The notes under the pieces were generated by a model, which ran no database searches, was not told the DNA's origin, and worked only from the letters and a program-made list of their open reading frames with translations. From contig CADCHG010000012.1 of assembly GCA_902801155.1 (NCBI GenBank), forward strand, positions 1 to 49,697: a stretch of 49,697 nt of DNA, given 5' to 3'. The position numbers were made by a program, and so were the translations under genes. This DNA is from an uncultured Prevotellaceae bacterium. GTDB taxonomy: Bacteria; Bacteroidota; Bacteroidia; Bacteroidales; Bacteroidaceae. Positions 16,102 through 25,296 of this stretch are shown here, one piece after another (the stretch's first letter is position 1; every line of letters begins with the position of its first letter).

Positions 16102-19100
16102 TTACCTGTAAACTTTCTTCTGACCATTGACAATGTAGAGGCGACCCTTAACCGGCTGCATAACGCGAATACCATTCAGGTCATAGATCTTACCATCACC
16201 CTCACCATCGCCGAATACAGTATTGGTGATATCCGTCGTATTGCCAAATTCGTCAACCACAAGGATTGAGTAAGCAGAGAACTTAGCTGAACCACCAGTT
16301 CCTTTCTTGTAGAAGTATGCGCGGTATGGAAAGATAGTCATCTTGCCTGCATTATAAAACGTTCCGTTTTTGGTCATAGCAGGAGTCAAGTGTGTGAACT
16401 TGTTCTCCTTGAAGTAGTAAATATCACCATTGTTGACAATCTCTGCGTCTGCTTCTTCTGGAGTTCCAACATAATTCGCACCATAGAATACTCTTGTCTT
16501 CAGATTACCTCTGAACTCCCAATCATGGATAGAAGGCTCTGGAGCATCTGCGTAACTCTTCACCACAGCAGTAATATCCGGGTTTTCAGGAACTTGAATC
16601 CAAGTATTCTTGTTATTTATATCTTTTGCATTCTCCTCAATAGTAACAGCAGAGCTTATACCAACAGTTCTTTCGTACAATACTGGAGTGTTAGCAGGAA
16701 TCACTGCATCCTCAGGAAGCTTATAGTACTGCATCACACTACCACTGTGTTTACGAAGCTCATAGAAGATAACCTTACTAACGTCTTTGTACGTATTGTT
16801 ATTCTTTATAGGATAAGGCAAGCACAGAGTTCCCCAAATAGATTTATGAGACTGCTGCCACATAGGATCATCAGTATCTATTTGAAGCTTATTACGCTCG
16901 TATGTAGCCTTTCCTGCATTGAAAGCATAAGGTATCTTCATCTGATATCTGTCTGCCACATAGAGGTTAGGACAAGTATAATCACTCAGTATAGCGTTGT
17001 TACACTTATCAGCGTTATAGGATCCACTATTGAAATATACAAGAACATTTGGAGAAATGAACTCTGAATTTTCTGATTTCAGTAAATCCTCCATGACAAG
17101 CTGGCAATTATATCCACCACTAGTCCACCTATTAATAGATTCTCTCAAATCGAATACCATTGTCTGAGGATGTCCTGCTTCGTGATCATAAACATCCTTT
17201 GCTGCACCTACCAAGTCATTCACCACAGAGTACAGCCAGTCCTCATCAGGCTCAACCTTTTCAGGATTTCCATTTTCATCCTTACCAAATGTTATGACAT
17301 TATCAGCATATTTATACTTCTTCCTATATTGAGCAGTCAAGGTAAGATTACCTGCATGATTGTACTTCAGACCATTTTCTGTCCAATAGCCACCATTATC
17401 GGTTATTACGCAGTTACGGCTCGTTTCACTAGCATCAATAACTTTAACATCACCGACAAACCATCCTAAAAGCTCATAACCAGGCTTTTTAGCCTCAGCA
17501 TGAACAAGAGTGTTTGCCTTTCCTGTCTTATATTTGTATGTTATTGTTATAACACCGTTAGAACCTTCAGCGATGTCAAAGTTCTGCTTATTTTTATCAA
17601 CAACATTCTTTGGTAATACGCCACCATTAGCATCAAGGGTTACGATATATGTTGCTGGTGCCCAATGAGCGTAGATTGTAGCAGCCTCTGTTTTATCCCA
17701 AGGCTCTACACCATTCATATCCTTGTCATAGTATTGCTTACCACCATAATAAATATCATTTCCTTGAGATTCTTCCCATTCACTATTCGCTATGCCATAA
17801 TAGCCTCTAAACTCATAACCAGGCTTTGTAGGAGCTGTCAAACCACTTGGCAATGGCTGACCATAGGTAGCAGTTACAGAAGTTGTGCCACCTGTACCTC
17901 CTTGTGGATTAAGAGTAACAGCATAGGTATTTCCTATCCACTTAGCATAGAGAGTTACCTCTGTAACCTGTGGATCAAGAAGACGCTCGTCAATATCCCA
18001 AGTTGTTGCACTGGTCATATTAGCAGTATAGTACTGAGTACCCTGACCATTTGCCTCACTATAATAACCTCCAAAGGTATATCCTTGTCTTTGCGGAGCT
18101 TGTACTCCCTCTGTTGGCATAGCCGCACTAAAGGTTGCAGTAACTCGAGTTGCTCCATAGTTATTACCACCCTGAGGATCAAATACTACTGTTGTCTTAT
18201 GAGTTTTCCAGTCTGCATAGAGATCATAATTCTCTGCATGATCATAAATATGTGCACTCTTCATTTGCGCATCATAATAGAATACTCTTGGATTTATGCT
18301 TGAATGTGTTCTATAACCATTGAAGTCATAACCTTTTGTTGTTGGTGCTACCAATCCAATATCTTCTGGCATTGGCTGATTATAAGTTGCAGTTACCAAT
18401 ACAGTCTCATCATTACCTTCATTATTCTTATGAAGCGTTACTATGTAGTCTTTACCTTTCCAAACAGCATAGAGGCTTACAGGACCCTTACCACCGCCAT
18501 TCACATCATCGTATGGATAGAAATCACCATCTTTTCCTGGATATTCTGCTGTGGTAGCATTAGGATCTGTACTCCAACCTAAGAATTCATATCCAACACG
18601 TTCTGGCAAATTCTTAATTGTATTAGGCATTTTAAAAGACTCTGTCTTGTCCGTTGTTGTAAGAGGCTTATCTGTTTTATACCATACATCTTCTGTTCCA
18701 TCGTTATTATAATAAGTAATGGTAGTATAATAAGTATATATAGGAATTCCTTTATATCCAAAGGCAGCATCACCTTTATTATCATTGTTTATTCCCAGAT
18801 ATGACATTATTGCAAGATAGCGTGTCTCTGTTATAGGATCAGCACTATTTTTATTACTTTTCTCCAAACTAACATCTTTCTTTGCAGCTACTTGATTTGT
18901 AGAAGTACTACCTGCACCTGCATATATAATAGTTTGTGGAACGGTTCCGGATGGAGCAACAGTACCATCAGCGTTCCAAGTAAAACTCTTAATCTTCGTA
19001 TCAGCTTCTGATGATGATACAATACCCAAGTCCTTAACCTCGAAACCATAATTCTTACCTCCCTGACAGGTTGCATTGCCAGCCAAGGTATAAGTAAATT

Positions 19101-20871
19101 GTACGTCGGAATATTTTGGAACCATTATTTCAAGTCCTACCTTCTGACATATTGCACGCGAATTGCTATACGCTGCAATTGTTTTGAAACCGGTAATTTG
19201 CTTCCAATCATCAGTACTTTGCTGACTATTTTCCCACATGGAAATATCTGTCTTTAAACCTATTTTTTTCCAGTCATAGTTGTAAGTCCATTCTGTATTA
19301 TAATCATCTGTATGTCTTGTAGAATTAGTAATCGTCCAATTATAATTAGCATTATTATTAGTATAATATGTAGTTACACGATGCCAATTCAATCCCTCAT
19401 GTTTTGCAAATACATGAAGTGCATAGGTACAAGTTTTACTTACAATTGTAGTACCATTCTTCAATACAGCACTAACGTTTACGTTTCCTTCTTTCTTGGC
19501 TGTAATCTTACCTGTAAGTCGGTCGATTTCTATTATCTCATTATTACTATCTTCTGAAAATTCAAAATGATATCCACTACCATTATTACTCAGAGTAATA
19601 TTTTCACCATTTGCCATGATATATCCCTTAATCTGAGCATTCTGATCACCAACAGTAATATCATAACCCTTATTTACATTTAAGAAACCTATAGCGATTT
19701 CTGGCCTTGGGGTATTATTCTCTTCTTTCGCCAAAACATGAATAGTCTGGGTATAAGAACTAACAACTCTTTGAACAAGTTCTCCATTATTATCTCTGAC
19801 AAATTCTCCATTAGAACCTATCTCTGGACGCATCAGTTTTACAGTCACAGGAATATCACCTGCAACCTTAGCTTCATAAATGACACCAGTATATGTCTGA
19901 ATATTTATTTTGTTTTTATCTGCCTCGTATTCATAATGAAAATCATTTGGATCAATATCGTCTGGATCAGTCGGAGCTTCTATAGGAACAACAGCACCAG
20001 CATGAGCAGAGATATAACCTTGAATCTTATGTGTTCCAGCATTCTCGCCAACAGTAACATTATTATCCACCTTATTAGTAGCTGTGGCATAACAACGCAT
20101 ACGGATATCAGGTAAAGTGAACTTTACCTTAAATGCCCAGTTACTATCATCACTATCTGTGATGTTAGAATTTGATGTCTTACCATCCCAGCCTGCCTTG
20201 ATAAAGGTACGATTCTTGTCGCTAAGCTCTGATTCTCCCAGATCAAACCAAGTCCAACTACCAATACCTATTTTCCTCTCATACTTCTCACTAATCTCAA
20301 AAGATTTCAATCCGTTAAGAGTAGCACCTGACTGCCAAGGTATATCTCCCTGGTTAAAAGTGGTTGAATGAGTAAAAATATTCATAGACCAATGTTCCTC
20401 GGTATATGAAAAACCTGAACCTGAAACAGGAGTACATTTCGTAGTAACATTATAGTTCTTAAAGAAATCTCCTATACTACCAGACAGAAGATCGTTCATT
20501 ACATTCCACTGAATTACATTTACCTCATACGGAAAATTCGTAAAATTCAGTTTCAGATGAGAGTGCTTTTTATCCGATGCACTAACATAATCTGCCATGA
20601 CTCTGTCAGTAACATCAGTTGTTATCCACTCAAAAAAGCGGGACTTACCAGCCCATGCAACTCCCTCTGATGACACAGTTACACCAGCAGGAATGTCATA
20701 AGCATTATTGTCATCTGTAATTTTGATTGTAGGAGCCGTAGCACCTTTAACATACTGATTAAAGTATATCTTCAGATTCCTTTGCTGTGCCATGGCATTA
20801 ACCGTTGTACTTAAAGCTATTATCATAGCTACTAAATACCTAAAAATCTCACGTGTTCTCATATCTGTCAA
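16102..20871 (-). CDS. Large secreted surface protein with Listeria-Bacteroides (InlB_B) repeats
   Basis: A 1589-residue protein with a signal peptide ending about TVNAMAQQ. The N-terminal half contains beta-rich and Ig-like sections (for example EIDRLTGKITAKKEGNVNVS). Residues about 720-1170 hold five InlB_B/Flg_new repeats: repeated blocks of GYxFxGY/GW followed by LYAxW, each preceded by VTLxxxGG-type strands. The C-terminal part has the WGTLCLPYPIKNN module and ends in KIYDLNGIRVMQPVKGRLYI plus VNGQKK, a tail common on exported Prevotella proteins. Such repeats occur in surface adhesins; the ligand is unknown. It is a paralogue of the 858-residue gene upstream, sharing the N-terminal TNFxYEV region and the C-terminal modules. 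No catalytic motif was seen. Confidence 0.85.
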   Translation of the reverse strand: MTDMRTREIFRYLVAMIIALSTTVNAMAQQRNLKIYFNQYVKGATAPTIKITDDNNAYDIPAGVTVSSEGVAWAGKSRFFEWITTDVTDRVMADYVSASDKKHSHLKLNFTNFPYEVNVIQWNVMNDLLSGSIGDFFKNYNVTTKCTPVSGSGFSYTEEHWSMNIFTHSTTFNQGDIPWQSGATLNGLKSFEISEKYERKIGIGSWTWFDLGESELSDKNRTFIKAGWDGKTSNSNITDSDDSNWAFKVKFTLPDIRMRCYATATNKVDNNVTVGENAGTHKIQGYISAHAGAVVPIEAPTDPDDIDPNDFHYEYEADKNKINIQTYTGVIYEAKVAGDIPVTVKLMRPEIGSNGEFVRDNNGELVQRVVSSYTQTIHVLAKEENNTPRPEIAIGFLNVNKGYDITVGDQNAQIKGYIMANGENITLSNNGSGYHFEFSEDSNNEIIEIDRLTGKITAKKEGNVNVSAVLKNGTTIVSKTCTYALHVFAKHEGLNWHRVTTYYTNNNANYNWTITNSTRHTDDYNTEWTYNYDWKKIGLKTDISMWENSQQSTDDWKQITGFKTIAAYSNSRAICQKVGLEIMVPKYSDVQFTYTLAGNATCQGGKNYGFEVKDLGIVSSSEADTKIKSFTWNADGTVAPSGTVPQTIIYAGAGSTSTNQVAAKKDVSLEKSNKNSADPITETRYLAIMSYLGINNDNKGDAAFGYKGIPIYTYYTTITYYNNDGTEDVWYKTDKPLTTTDKTESFKMPNTIKNLPERVGYEFLGWSTDPNATTAEYPGKDGDFYPYDDVNGGGKGPVSLYAVWKGKDYIVTLHKNNEGNDETVLVTATYNQPMPEDIGLVAPTTKGYDFNGYRTHSSINPRVFYYDAQMKSAHIYDHAENYDLYADWKTHKTTVVFDPQGGNNYGATRVTATFSAAMPTEGVQAPQRQGYTFGGYYSEANGQGTQYYTANMTSATTWDIDERLLDPQVTEVTLYAKWIGNTYAVTLNPQGGTGGTTSVTATYGQPLPSGLTAPTKPGYEFRGYYGIANSEWEESQGNDIYYGGKQYYDKDMNGVEPWDKTEAATIYAHWAPATYIVTLDANGGVLPKNVVDKNKQNFDIAEGSNGVITITYKYKTGKANTLVHAEAKKPGYELLGWFVGDVKVIDASETSRNCVITDNGGYWTENGLKYNHAGNLTLTAQYRKKYKYADNVITFGKDENGNPEKVEPDEDWLYSVVNDLVGAAKDVYDHEAGHPQTMVFDLRESINRWTSGGYNCQLVMEDLLKSENSEFISPNVLVYFNSGSYNADKCNNAILSDYTCPNLYVADRYQMKIPYAFNAGKATYERNKLQIDTDDPMWQQSHKSIWGTLCLPYPIKNNNTYKDVSKVIFYELRKHSGSVMQYYKLPEDAVIPANTPVLYERTVGISSAVTIEENAKDINNKNTWIQVPENPDITAVVKSYADAPEPSIHDWEFRGNLKTRVFYGANYVGTPEEADAEIVNNGDIYYFKENKFTHLTPAMTKNGTFYNAGKMTIFPYRAYFYKKGTGGSAKFSAYSILVVDEFGNTTDITNTVFGDGEGDGKIYDLNGIRVMQPVKGRLYIVNGQKKVYR

Positions 20872-21454
20872 CTTTTAAATGTTTTTTCACTGTATTATTA
20901 CAAAAATAAGTGTCGGAAATAAATGTCCTTTACTGTGTTGCAAATATACAAAAAATTTTTTGAATTGTTATTAAAAAAAGTAAAAAAAATTGTTCTTTAT
21001 GCTCAAAAAAACTGCTTTTTAACAAAAAAAGAGCCTGAATTGCTATTTCCACAATACAATTTTCTCTCTTTCTTTCTCTCTTTGCAATTTCTCAAGTATA
21101 TGACTATTAGCTATTTAAATTCATTTCGTGTGGCTACACAAAATTTATCATAAACGTAACACATCATTCTTTATTTAACCATAGATATCTTGGATATTTG
21201 TTATGACTCCGTTGATACTCCATCGTTACTCCATATCAACTCCATATCAAGTCCATCGTTTCGATGGAGTAACGATGGAGATGCGATGGAGTAACGATGG
21301 AGTATCTTCCTTGTTTTTGCCTCGAATGATACTGTTTTTCACAGAAGAAGATGGAAACTCGTGTAATAACATAATAATCATAACGTCAGTTCTACGACTT
21401 GGTGAGCCTTGCGAACAATTCTAAATAAACGTATCCTACGATACTGAACTGATG
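20872..21454. other. Non-coding gap between paralogous surface protein genes
   Basis: The first 250 bases are AT-rich with long A and T runs. They include a possible minus-strand -7 element (TATATTTG at 20948-20941) for the 1589-residue gene. The centre holds the inverted 11-bp array at 21206-21305, annotated separately. 21395-21425 resembles 24710-24742 (both contain TGAGCYTTGCGAAYAATT). No gene was recognised. Confidence 0.6.
21206..21305. repeat. Palindromic array of 11-bp units
   Basis: Five 11-bp units of the type ACTCCATCGTT run from 21206 to 21260. Then come one extra base and four units of the complementary type CGATGGAGTAA from 21262 to 21305. The outer 21 bases (21214-21234 with 21286-21306) pair perfectly, so the whole array can fold into a hairpin. 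It lies downstream of the small gene at 21455-21649 and could mark its transcript end. Confidence 0.85.
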
Positions 21455-21649
21455 TTAGTCATGCCATATCTGACTGGAGTAAATATCCTCTGCGTCTTTC
21501 TCCAAGCAGAATCCTCCGATGGGCTTTGACTCACCATAGTCCCACTCCCCACCTTCGTCTATCTGGAAGGAATTCCCGAGCAATCTACAATCTTCCTCAA
21601 CCGCGAATCTCTCAGCGACTGGGGCATAATACACTTTCTTAAAAATCAT
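21455..21649 (-). CDS. Small protein of unknown function between surface protein genes
   Basis: Sixty-four residues beginning MIFKKVYYAPVAERFAVEED, followed by LLGNSFQIDEGGEWDYGE and an acidic C-terminus. The opening (K-K-x-Y-x-A-P-x-x-E, then an LLxxS block) resembles a widespread class of short Bacteroidales proteins of unknown role encoded beside exported proteins. An in-frame ATG at 21718 exists, but it lies within a strong hairpin (21687-21716), so the start at 21649, preceded by AAAGAG, is preferred. No signal peptide or membrane segment is visible. It lies 125 bases after the 858-residue surface protein on the same strand. Confidence 0.5.
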   Translation of the reverse strand: MIFKKVYYAPVAERFAVEEDCRLLGNSFQIDEGGEWDYGESKPIGGFCLEKDAEDIYSSQIWHD

Positions 21650-21686
21650 CTCTTTACTTGAATTACATACTACCATTTCTCGCCAA

Positions 21687-21716
21687 GCCAAAACCGATGC
21701 AAGCACCGGTTTTGGC
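21687..21716 (-). terminator. Strong hairpin after the 858-residue surface protein gene
   Basis: GCCAAAACCG (21687-21696) pairs with CGGTTTTGGC (21707-21716), and an inner TGC/GCA extends the stem. No T run follows on the minus strand, so it may be a stabiliser or partial terminator between the 858-residue gene and the small gene rather than a full terminator. Confidence 0.5.
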
Positions 21717-21774
21717 ATTTAGTTATGATAAAAATAACTTGGTTAACGAAACGGTTGAAAAATACATATCTTTC

Positions 21775-24351
21775 TTAATACACTTTCTTCTGTCCGTTGA
21801 CGATATAGAGGCGACCGCTTACAGGCTGCATAACCCTGCGACCATTGAGGTCGTATATCTTGCCGTCACCCTCTGCATCATTGTCAATCAGGTTGGTGAT
21901 ATCCGTAGCACCTTCTTCATCCATTGCTATTATTGAGAAGGTGGTAAACTTCGCATTAGCCGGTGTTGTGGTGAAGTATGCACGATAAGGGAGTATTATC
22001 AGACTACCAGTTTTGCTCAGATGCGTGAACTTATCCTGCTTGAAGTAATAATATTCCTTTGAACCGTCAAGCTTCTCTGCACCTTCAGGCACATTCTTAT
22101 AATCCTTGCCACAGAACATCTTTGTAGTGAGTGTTCCAACAAACTTCCAAGAGTCGTATGACTCACCAGAATTTGTGAAATATGATGTATTCACTGGAAT
22201 ATCCACATCTGCCTCCTCGATCTTCACTTCAGAGCCTACACCTTCCAAACGCTTGTAGAGAACTGGAGTATTTGCAGGAATAACATCTACCTCCATTGGA
22301 GTGAAGTGCATATAGTTGTTCTTCAACCCTGCCAACTTATAAAACTTCACATTATTAGTATTATTCTTAATAGGATAAGGCAGACAGAGTGTTCCCCACT
22401 TAGAGTTTGCAGCCTGTGCCTTAGCAGCATCGTCACTTGAGTAGTTCTTGTTACGCTCATACAAAGCCTTTTCAGCCTTGAATGCGTATGGAACCTTAAT
22501 CGGTGCTCTGTCAGTAACTACAAGGTTCTTGCATTGCTGCTCATTTGTCATAACCACATTAGTAGCATCTGTGTACATAGATGATGAACCCGACAAATAA
22601 ACAAGAGCATTAGAAGCAAGCTTATTATCCAAGCGAGCCTCTTCAATAACAGTATTAAACGCCTCTAAATTATCATATTCATTAACGCTTAAACCCTTAC
22701 CACCAAGGAAACCACCCAAGCCTTTACCTGCCATTATATAGTTTTGATATTTTGTTACATCCACTATCATTGGAGATACCTTGTACGTTTCAATATCTTC
22801 TTCTATCGCAGCAAGAATGTCATACGAAGTAATGTCGTATCCTTTCTTGAAGTTGATACGCTCACCATTATCTACAATCTCAAACTTGCACTCATACTGA
22901 GCATAGAGATTAAGCGTTCCACTTGTTGCATCATATTTCCAGTCACCAGATGTTCCTTTCGCTGTCCAATAATCTCCTTCTATTGCATTGAATGAACACT
23001 CTTTATCATCCACAGAATACACCTTTGTGCCACCTGTCTTCTCTGTGAACCAGCCTAAGAACTTGTAACCCGGCTTAATGGTGATTTCATCAGAACACCA
23101 GAATCTATCAGCTATCTTACTACCATACTGAACATCAAAACTAACAAAGGATTGATCATTAGATGTTTTAATATATCTATCTTGACCTTCTGTCCTTATT
23201 CCTACCTTATCACTCAGTTTACCACCACAGGCATCAAAGTTTATTGTATAAGTCTTTGCTGTCCAATGGCCATAGAGTTTCTCGTTATTGTTTTGCTTAT
23301 TCCAAGTTCTAGCACTTGTACCATCAGCATTATAGTATTTTGTTGAATTATTATCCGATGTCTGACTATAGCTCTCATTATCGAAATAGCCTCTGAATGT
23401 GTATCCTGTTCTTGTTGGAGGGGTTACTGTTGGCATATTCTGACCATATGTAGCAATTACAGTCTCACAATCTGTAGTTTTATCATTATACATGAGAACT
23501 ACATCATACTGGTTACTAGCAAGCTGTGGATTTATTACCTCTATCACCTTTGATACATTGTTACTTACCTTACCATCCGTTATTGTTACCGTGATATTTG
23601 CTTTACCAAGATTCTTTGGAGTTATTACACCATTTTTATCCACAGTAAAGATATTCTCATTGCTACTTTTATATGTAGTGGTAAAGTTGAAAGCACCTTG
23701 ATGGTAGATGGTGTCGAGCTTTGAAACATCAAGTGTTTGTCCTAACTTAATCTGACTTGGCATTGTCTTTTTGAAAGACACACTTGGCTCGTAGTATTTA
23801 ATCGTAAAGGTTGGAGTGGTATTATCATTAGCACCCTCATAGTAAACAGTGTGACTGTTCAACTGTTTCATAGTCATACTCTTCAAACCATTCAAACTGC
23901 TATTCAAGAATATATAACTATTGAAAGTATTGGGGATTGTAGCACCTACTCTACCAGATTTCGTTTTTGAAGTATTACCGTTATAATTTGTGAACGTTCC
24001 TGAAATATTATCTGACCCTGAAAAAGGAGCTGCTTCAGCCATAAGACTGTATTCAACTTGCGTTACCTCATACTTAAAATTGGTAAAAGTTATTTTACCC
24101 TCATTATTCTTATCTAGATAAACGCGGTCTTTCCAGCTTGATTTTGATGATCTTTTATAGTTACCTGCATAACTGAAACTCGTACCCACAGGTTGAGTTC
24201 CCACAGGTGTTAACGCCACATTATCTGAATAATAATTAAATTTATACTTTGCGGTATAAACAGTCTCATCTTGAGCCATCAGTTCACAAAACGGAACAAA
24301 CATAGCACAAGACACAATAAATGCTTTCTTGAAAATCTTACCTGTCCACAT
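21775..24351 (-). CDS. Secreted surface protein with BIG2-like and InlB_B repeats
   Basis: An 858-residue protein with a signal peptide (MWTGKIFKKAFIVSCAMFVP...ELMAQ). An N-terminal beta-rich region is followed by a BIG2-like domain (about 205-275; IFTVDKNGVITPKNLGKANI), at least two InlB_B repeats (about 290-480; GYTFRGYF...LYGHW and GYKFLGWF...LYAQY), then the WGTLCLPYPIKNN module and the tail KIYDLNGRRVMQPVSGRLYI plus VNGQKKVY. It is a shorter paralogue of the protein encoded at 16102-20871, pointing to tandem duplication and divergence. Likely cell-surface location and adhesion-type role; this is inference from repeat type. Confidence 0.85.
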   Translation of the reverse strand: MWTGKIFKKAFIVSCAMFVPFCELMAQDETVYTAKYKFNYYSDNVALTPVGTQPVGTSFSYAGNYKRSSKSSWKDRVYLDKNNEGKITFTNFKYEVTQVEYSLMAEAAPFSGSDNISGTFTNYNGNTSKTKSGRVGATIPNTFNSYIFLNSSLNGLKSMTMKQLNSHTVYYEGANDNTTPTFTIKYYEPSVSFKKTMPSQIKLGQTLDVSKLDTIYHQGAFNFTTTYKSSNENIFTVDKNGVITPKNLGKANITVTITDGKVSNNVSKVIEVINPQLASNQYDVVLMYNDKTTDCETVIATYGQNMPTVTPPTRTGYTFRGYFDNESYSQTSDNNSTKYYNADGTSARTWNKQNNNEKLYGHWTAKTYTINFDACGGKLSDKVGIRTEGQDRYIKTSNDQSFVSFDVQYGSKIADRFWCSDEITIKPGYKFLGWFTEKTGGTKVYSVDDKECSFNAIEGDYWTAKGTSGDWKYDATSGTLNLYAQYECKFEIVDNGERINFKKGYDITSYDILAAIEEDIETYKVSPMIVDVTKYQNYIMAGKGLGGFLGGKGLSVNEYDNLEAFNTVIEEARLDNKLASNALVYLSGSSSMYTDATNVVMTNEQQCKNLVVTDRAPIKVPYAFKAEKALYERNKNYSSDDAAKAQAANSKWGTLCLPYPIKNNTNNVKFYKLAGLKNNYMHFTPMEVDVIPANTPVLYKRLEGVGSEVKIEEADVDIPVNTSYFTNSGESYDSWKFVGTLTTKMFCGKDYKNVPEGAEKLDGSKEYYYFKQDKFTHLSKTGSLIILPYRAYFTTTPANAKFTTFSIIAMDEEGATDITNLIDNDAEGDGKIYDLNGRRVMQPVSGRLYIVNGQKKVY

Positions 24352-24839
24352 ATCTTTGTTTTTTTTGATCCCTAAAGGAATTTTGTGTAATTTTTGTGTA
24401 ATTTTCTGAATGATTAATATACCATTACCTTATTTACAGAGTGCAAAATTAAGTAATTATTTTGAAACAAAAGTAAAAAAATCTAACATTTTTTCTGTTT
24501 TTGCACAAAAATTTTTCAAGCGTGTACCTTTCCGCCAAACATCTGGAAAAATCGACCAACATACTTATTGTGAATTAGTTACAAAGCATTAGATTCCTTT
24601 TATACGCACTTCGCGGTAGTGAACTGACGATAATTGTCAATCTTACCAATCTTCAACCAATAAAGAGACATAAACATGAAAAATAATGGACAAAATTGTG
24701 AAGATCGGAAACTTACGTAGCTTGATGAGCTTTGCGAATAATTATTTTCAGTAACATAGCAACAAGCTACTATGTATTCACTATTCGAAATCATATTGAA
24801 TCTTTTGCAGGATTAGAATTAGGCATAAAAGGTATAAAA

Positions 24840-24951
24840 AACAAAATAAAAGGCCAAATCTAGTTTCACAACTCAATTTTGACCTTTTATTTATTTTTTT
24901 CCCCTTTAGACATCAAAAATGTGTCTCTTTCATAAAAATTACACTTATTTC
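24840..24951 (-). ncRNA. Candidate small RNA (orphan promoter plus terminator)
   Basis: A promoter at 24989-24958 would start transcription near 24951 on the minus strand. About 60 bases later comes a 15-bp hairpin with one mismatch (24878-24892 with 24844-24858), followed by TTTTATTTTGTTTTTT in transcript sense. The only reading frame inside is MKETHF, too short to be convincing. A discrete RNA of about 110 bases is predicted from these signals alone. Confidence 0.35.
24844..24892. terminator. Bidirectional intrinsic terminator
   Basis: AAATAAAAGGCCAAA (24844-24858) pairs with TTTGACCTTTTATTT (24878-24892) with one mismatch. A T run follows on both strands. No plus-strand gene precedes it; on the minus strand it would end the candidate small RNA or read-through from the hydrolase gene. 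Confidence 0.65.
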
Positions 24952-24957
24952 CGAGTG

Positions 24958-24989
24958 CAAAAGTAGGTAAAAAAACTAACTTTCACAAA
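24958..24989 (-). promoter_or_regulatory. Orphan promoter
   Basis: On the minus strand: TTTG (24989-24986), an exact 20-bp spacer and TACTTTTG (24965-24958). No protein gene follows for 600 bases. Confidence 0.6.
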
Positions 24990-25296
24990 TTAAATTGTTC
25001 CATAAAGTTTGTTATTTCGATCATGCAACATTTTTTACAAAGTTGCAATATTGTTTTTTATAATTGCATTTTTGTAAATTTGGCGGTTTCATCGGCATTT
25101 TAACAGTTTTTTAGCAAATAAAATAAGAAAAACAGAAAAAGATTTTTTTCGATTTTTTTCTAAATGTTTGTATTTATACCATGATTTCTTGGAAAAAAAC
25201 TCAAATTTCAGGTATAATATCTAACAATAAAGGGGGGGGTAAACGTCTGTATAATCTTACAAAATATAAATTTTCCTTTGAAAAATCACTAAGAAA

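Larger units (their letters stand above)
24352..25296. other. AT-rich non-coding region with promoters, a terminator and a possible small RNA
   Basis: The minus-strand -7 element TAATTTTG (24451-24444) probably serves the 858-residue gene. 24600-24790 has no convincing gene but shares a TGAGCTTTGCGAATAATT block with 21405-21422. 24844-24892 is a strong hairpin, and 24958-24989 is a clear minus-strand promoter with no gene behind it (both annotated separately). 25000-25250 is A/T-rich with a run of G at 25232-25240 and no visible gene. Confidence 0.55.

Noticed and set aside
24600-24794. 64-residue minus-strand frame in the 24352-25296 gap
   Set aside because: No family features, no promoter at the right place and AT-rich low-complexity surroundings.
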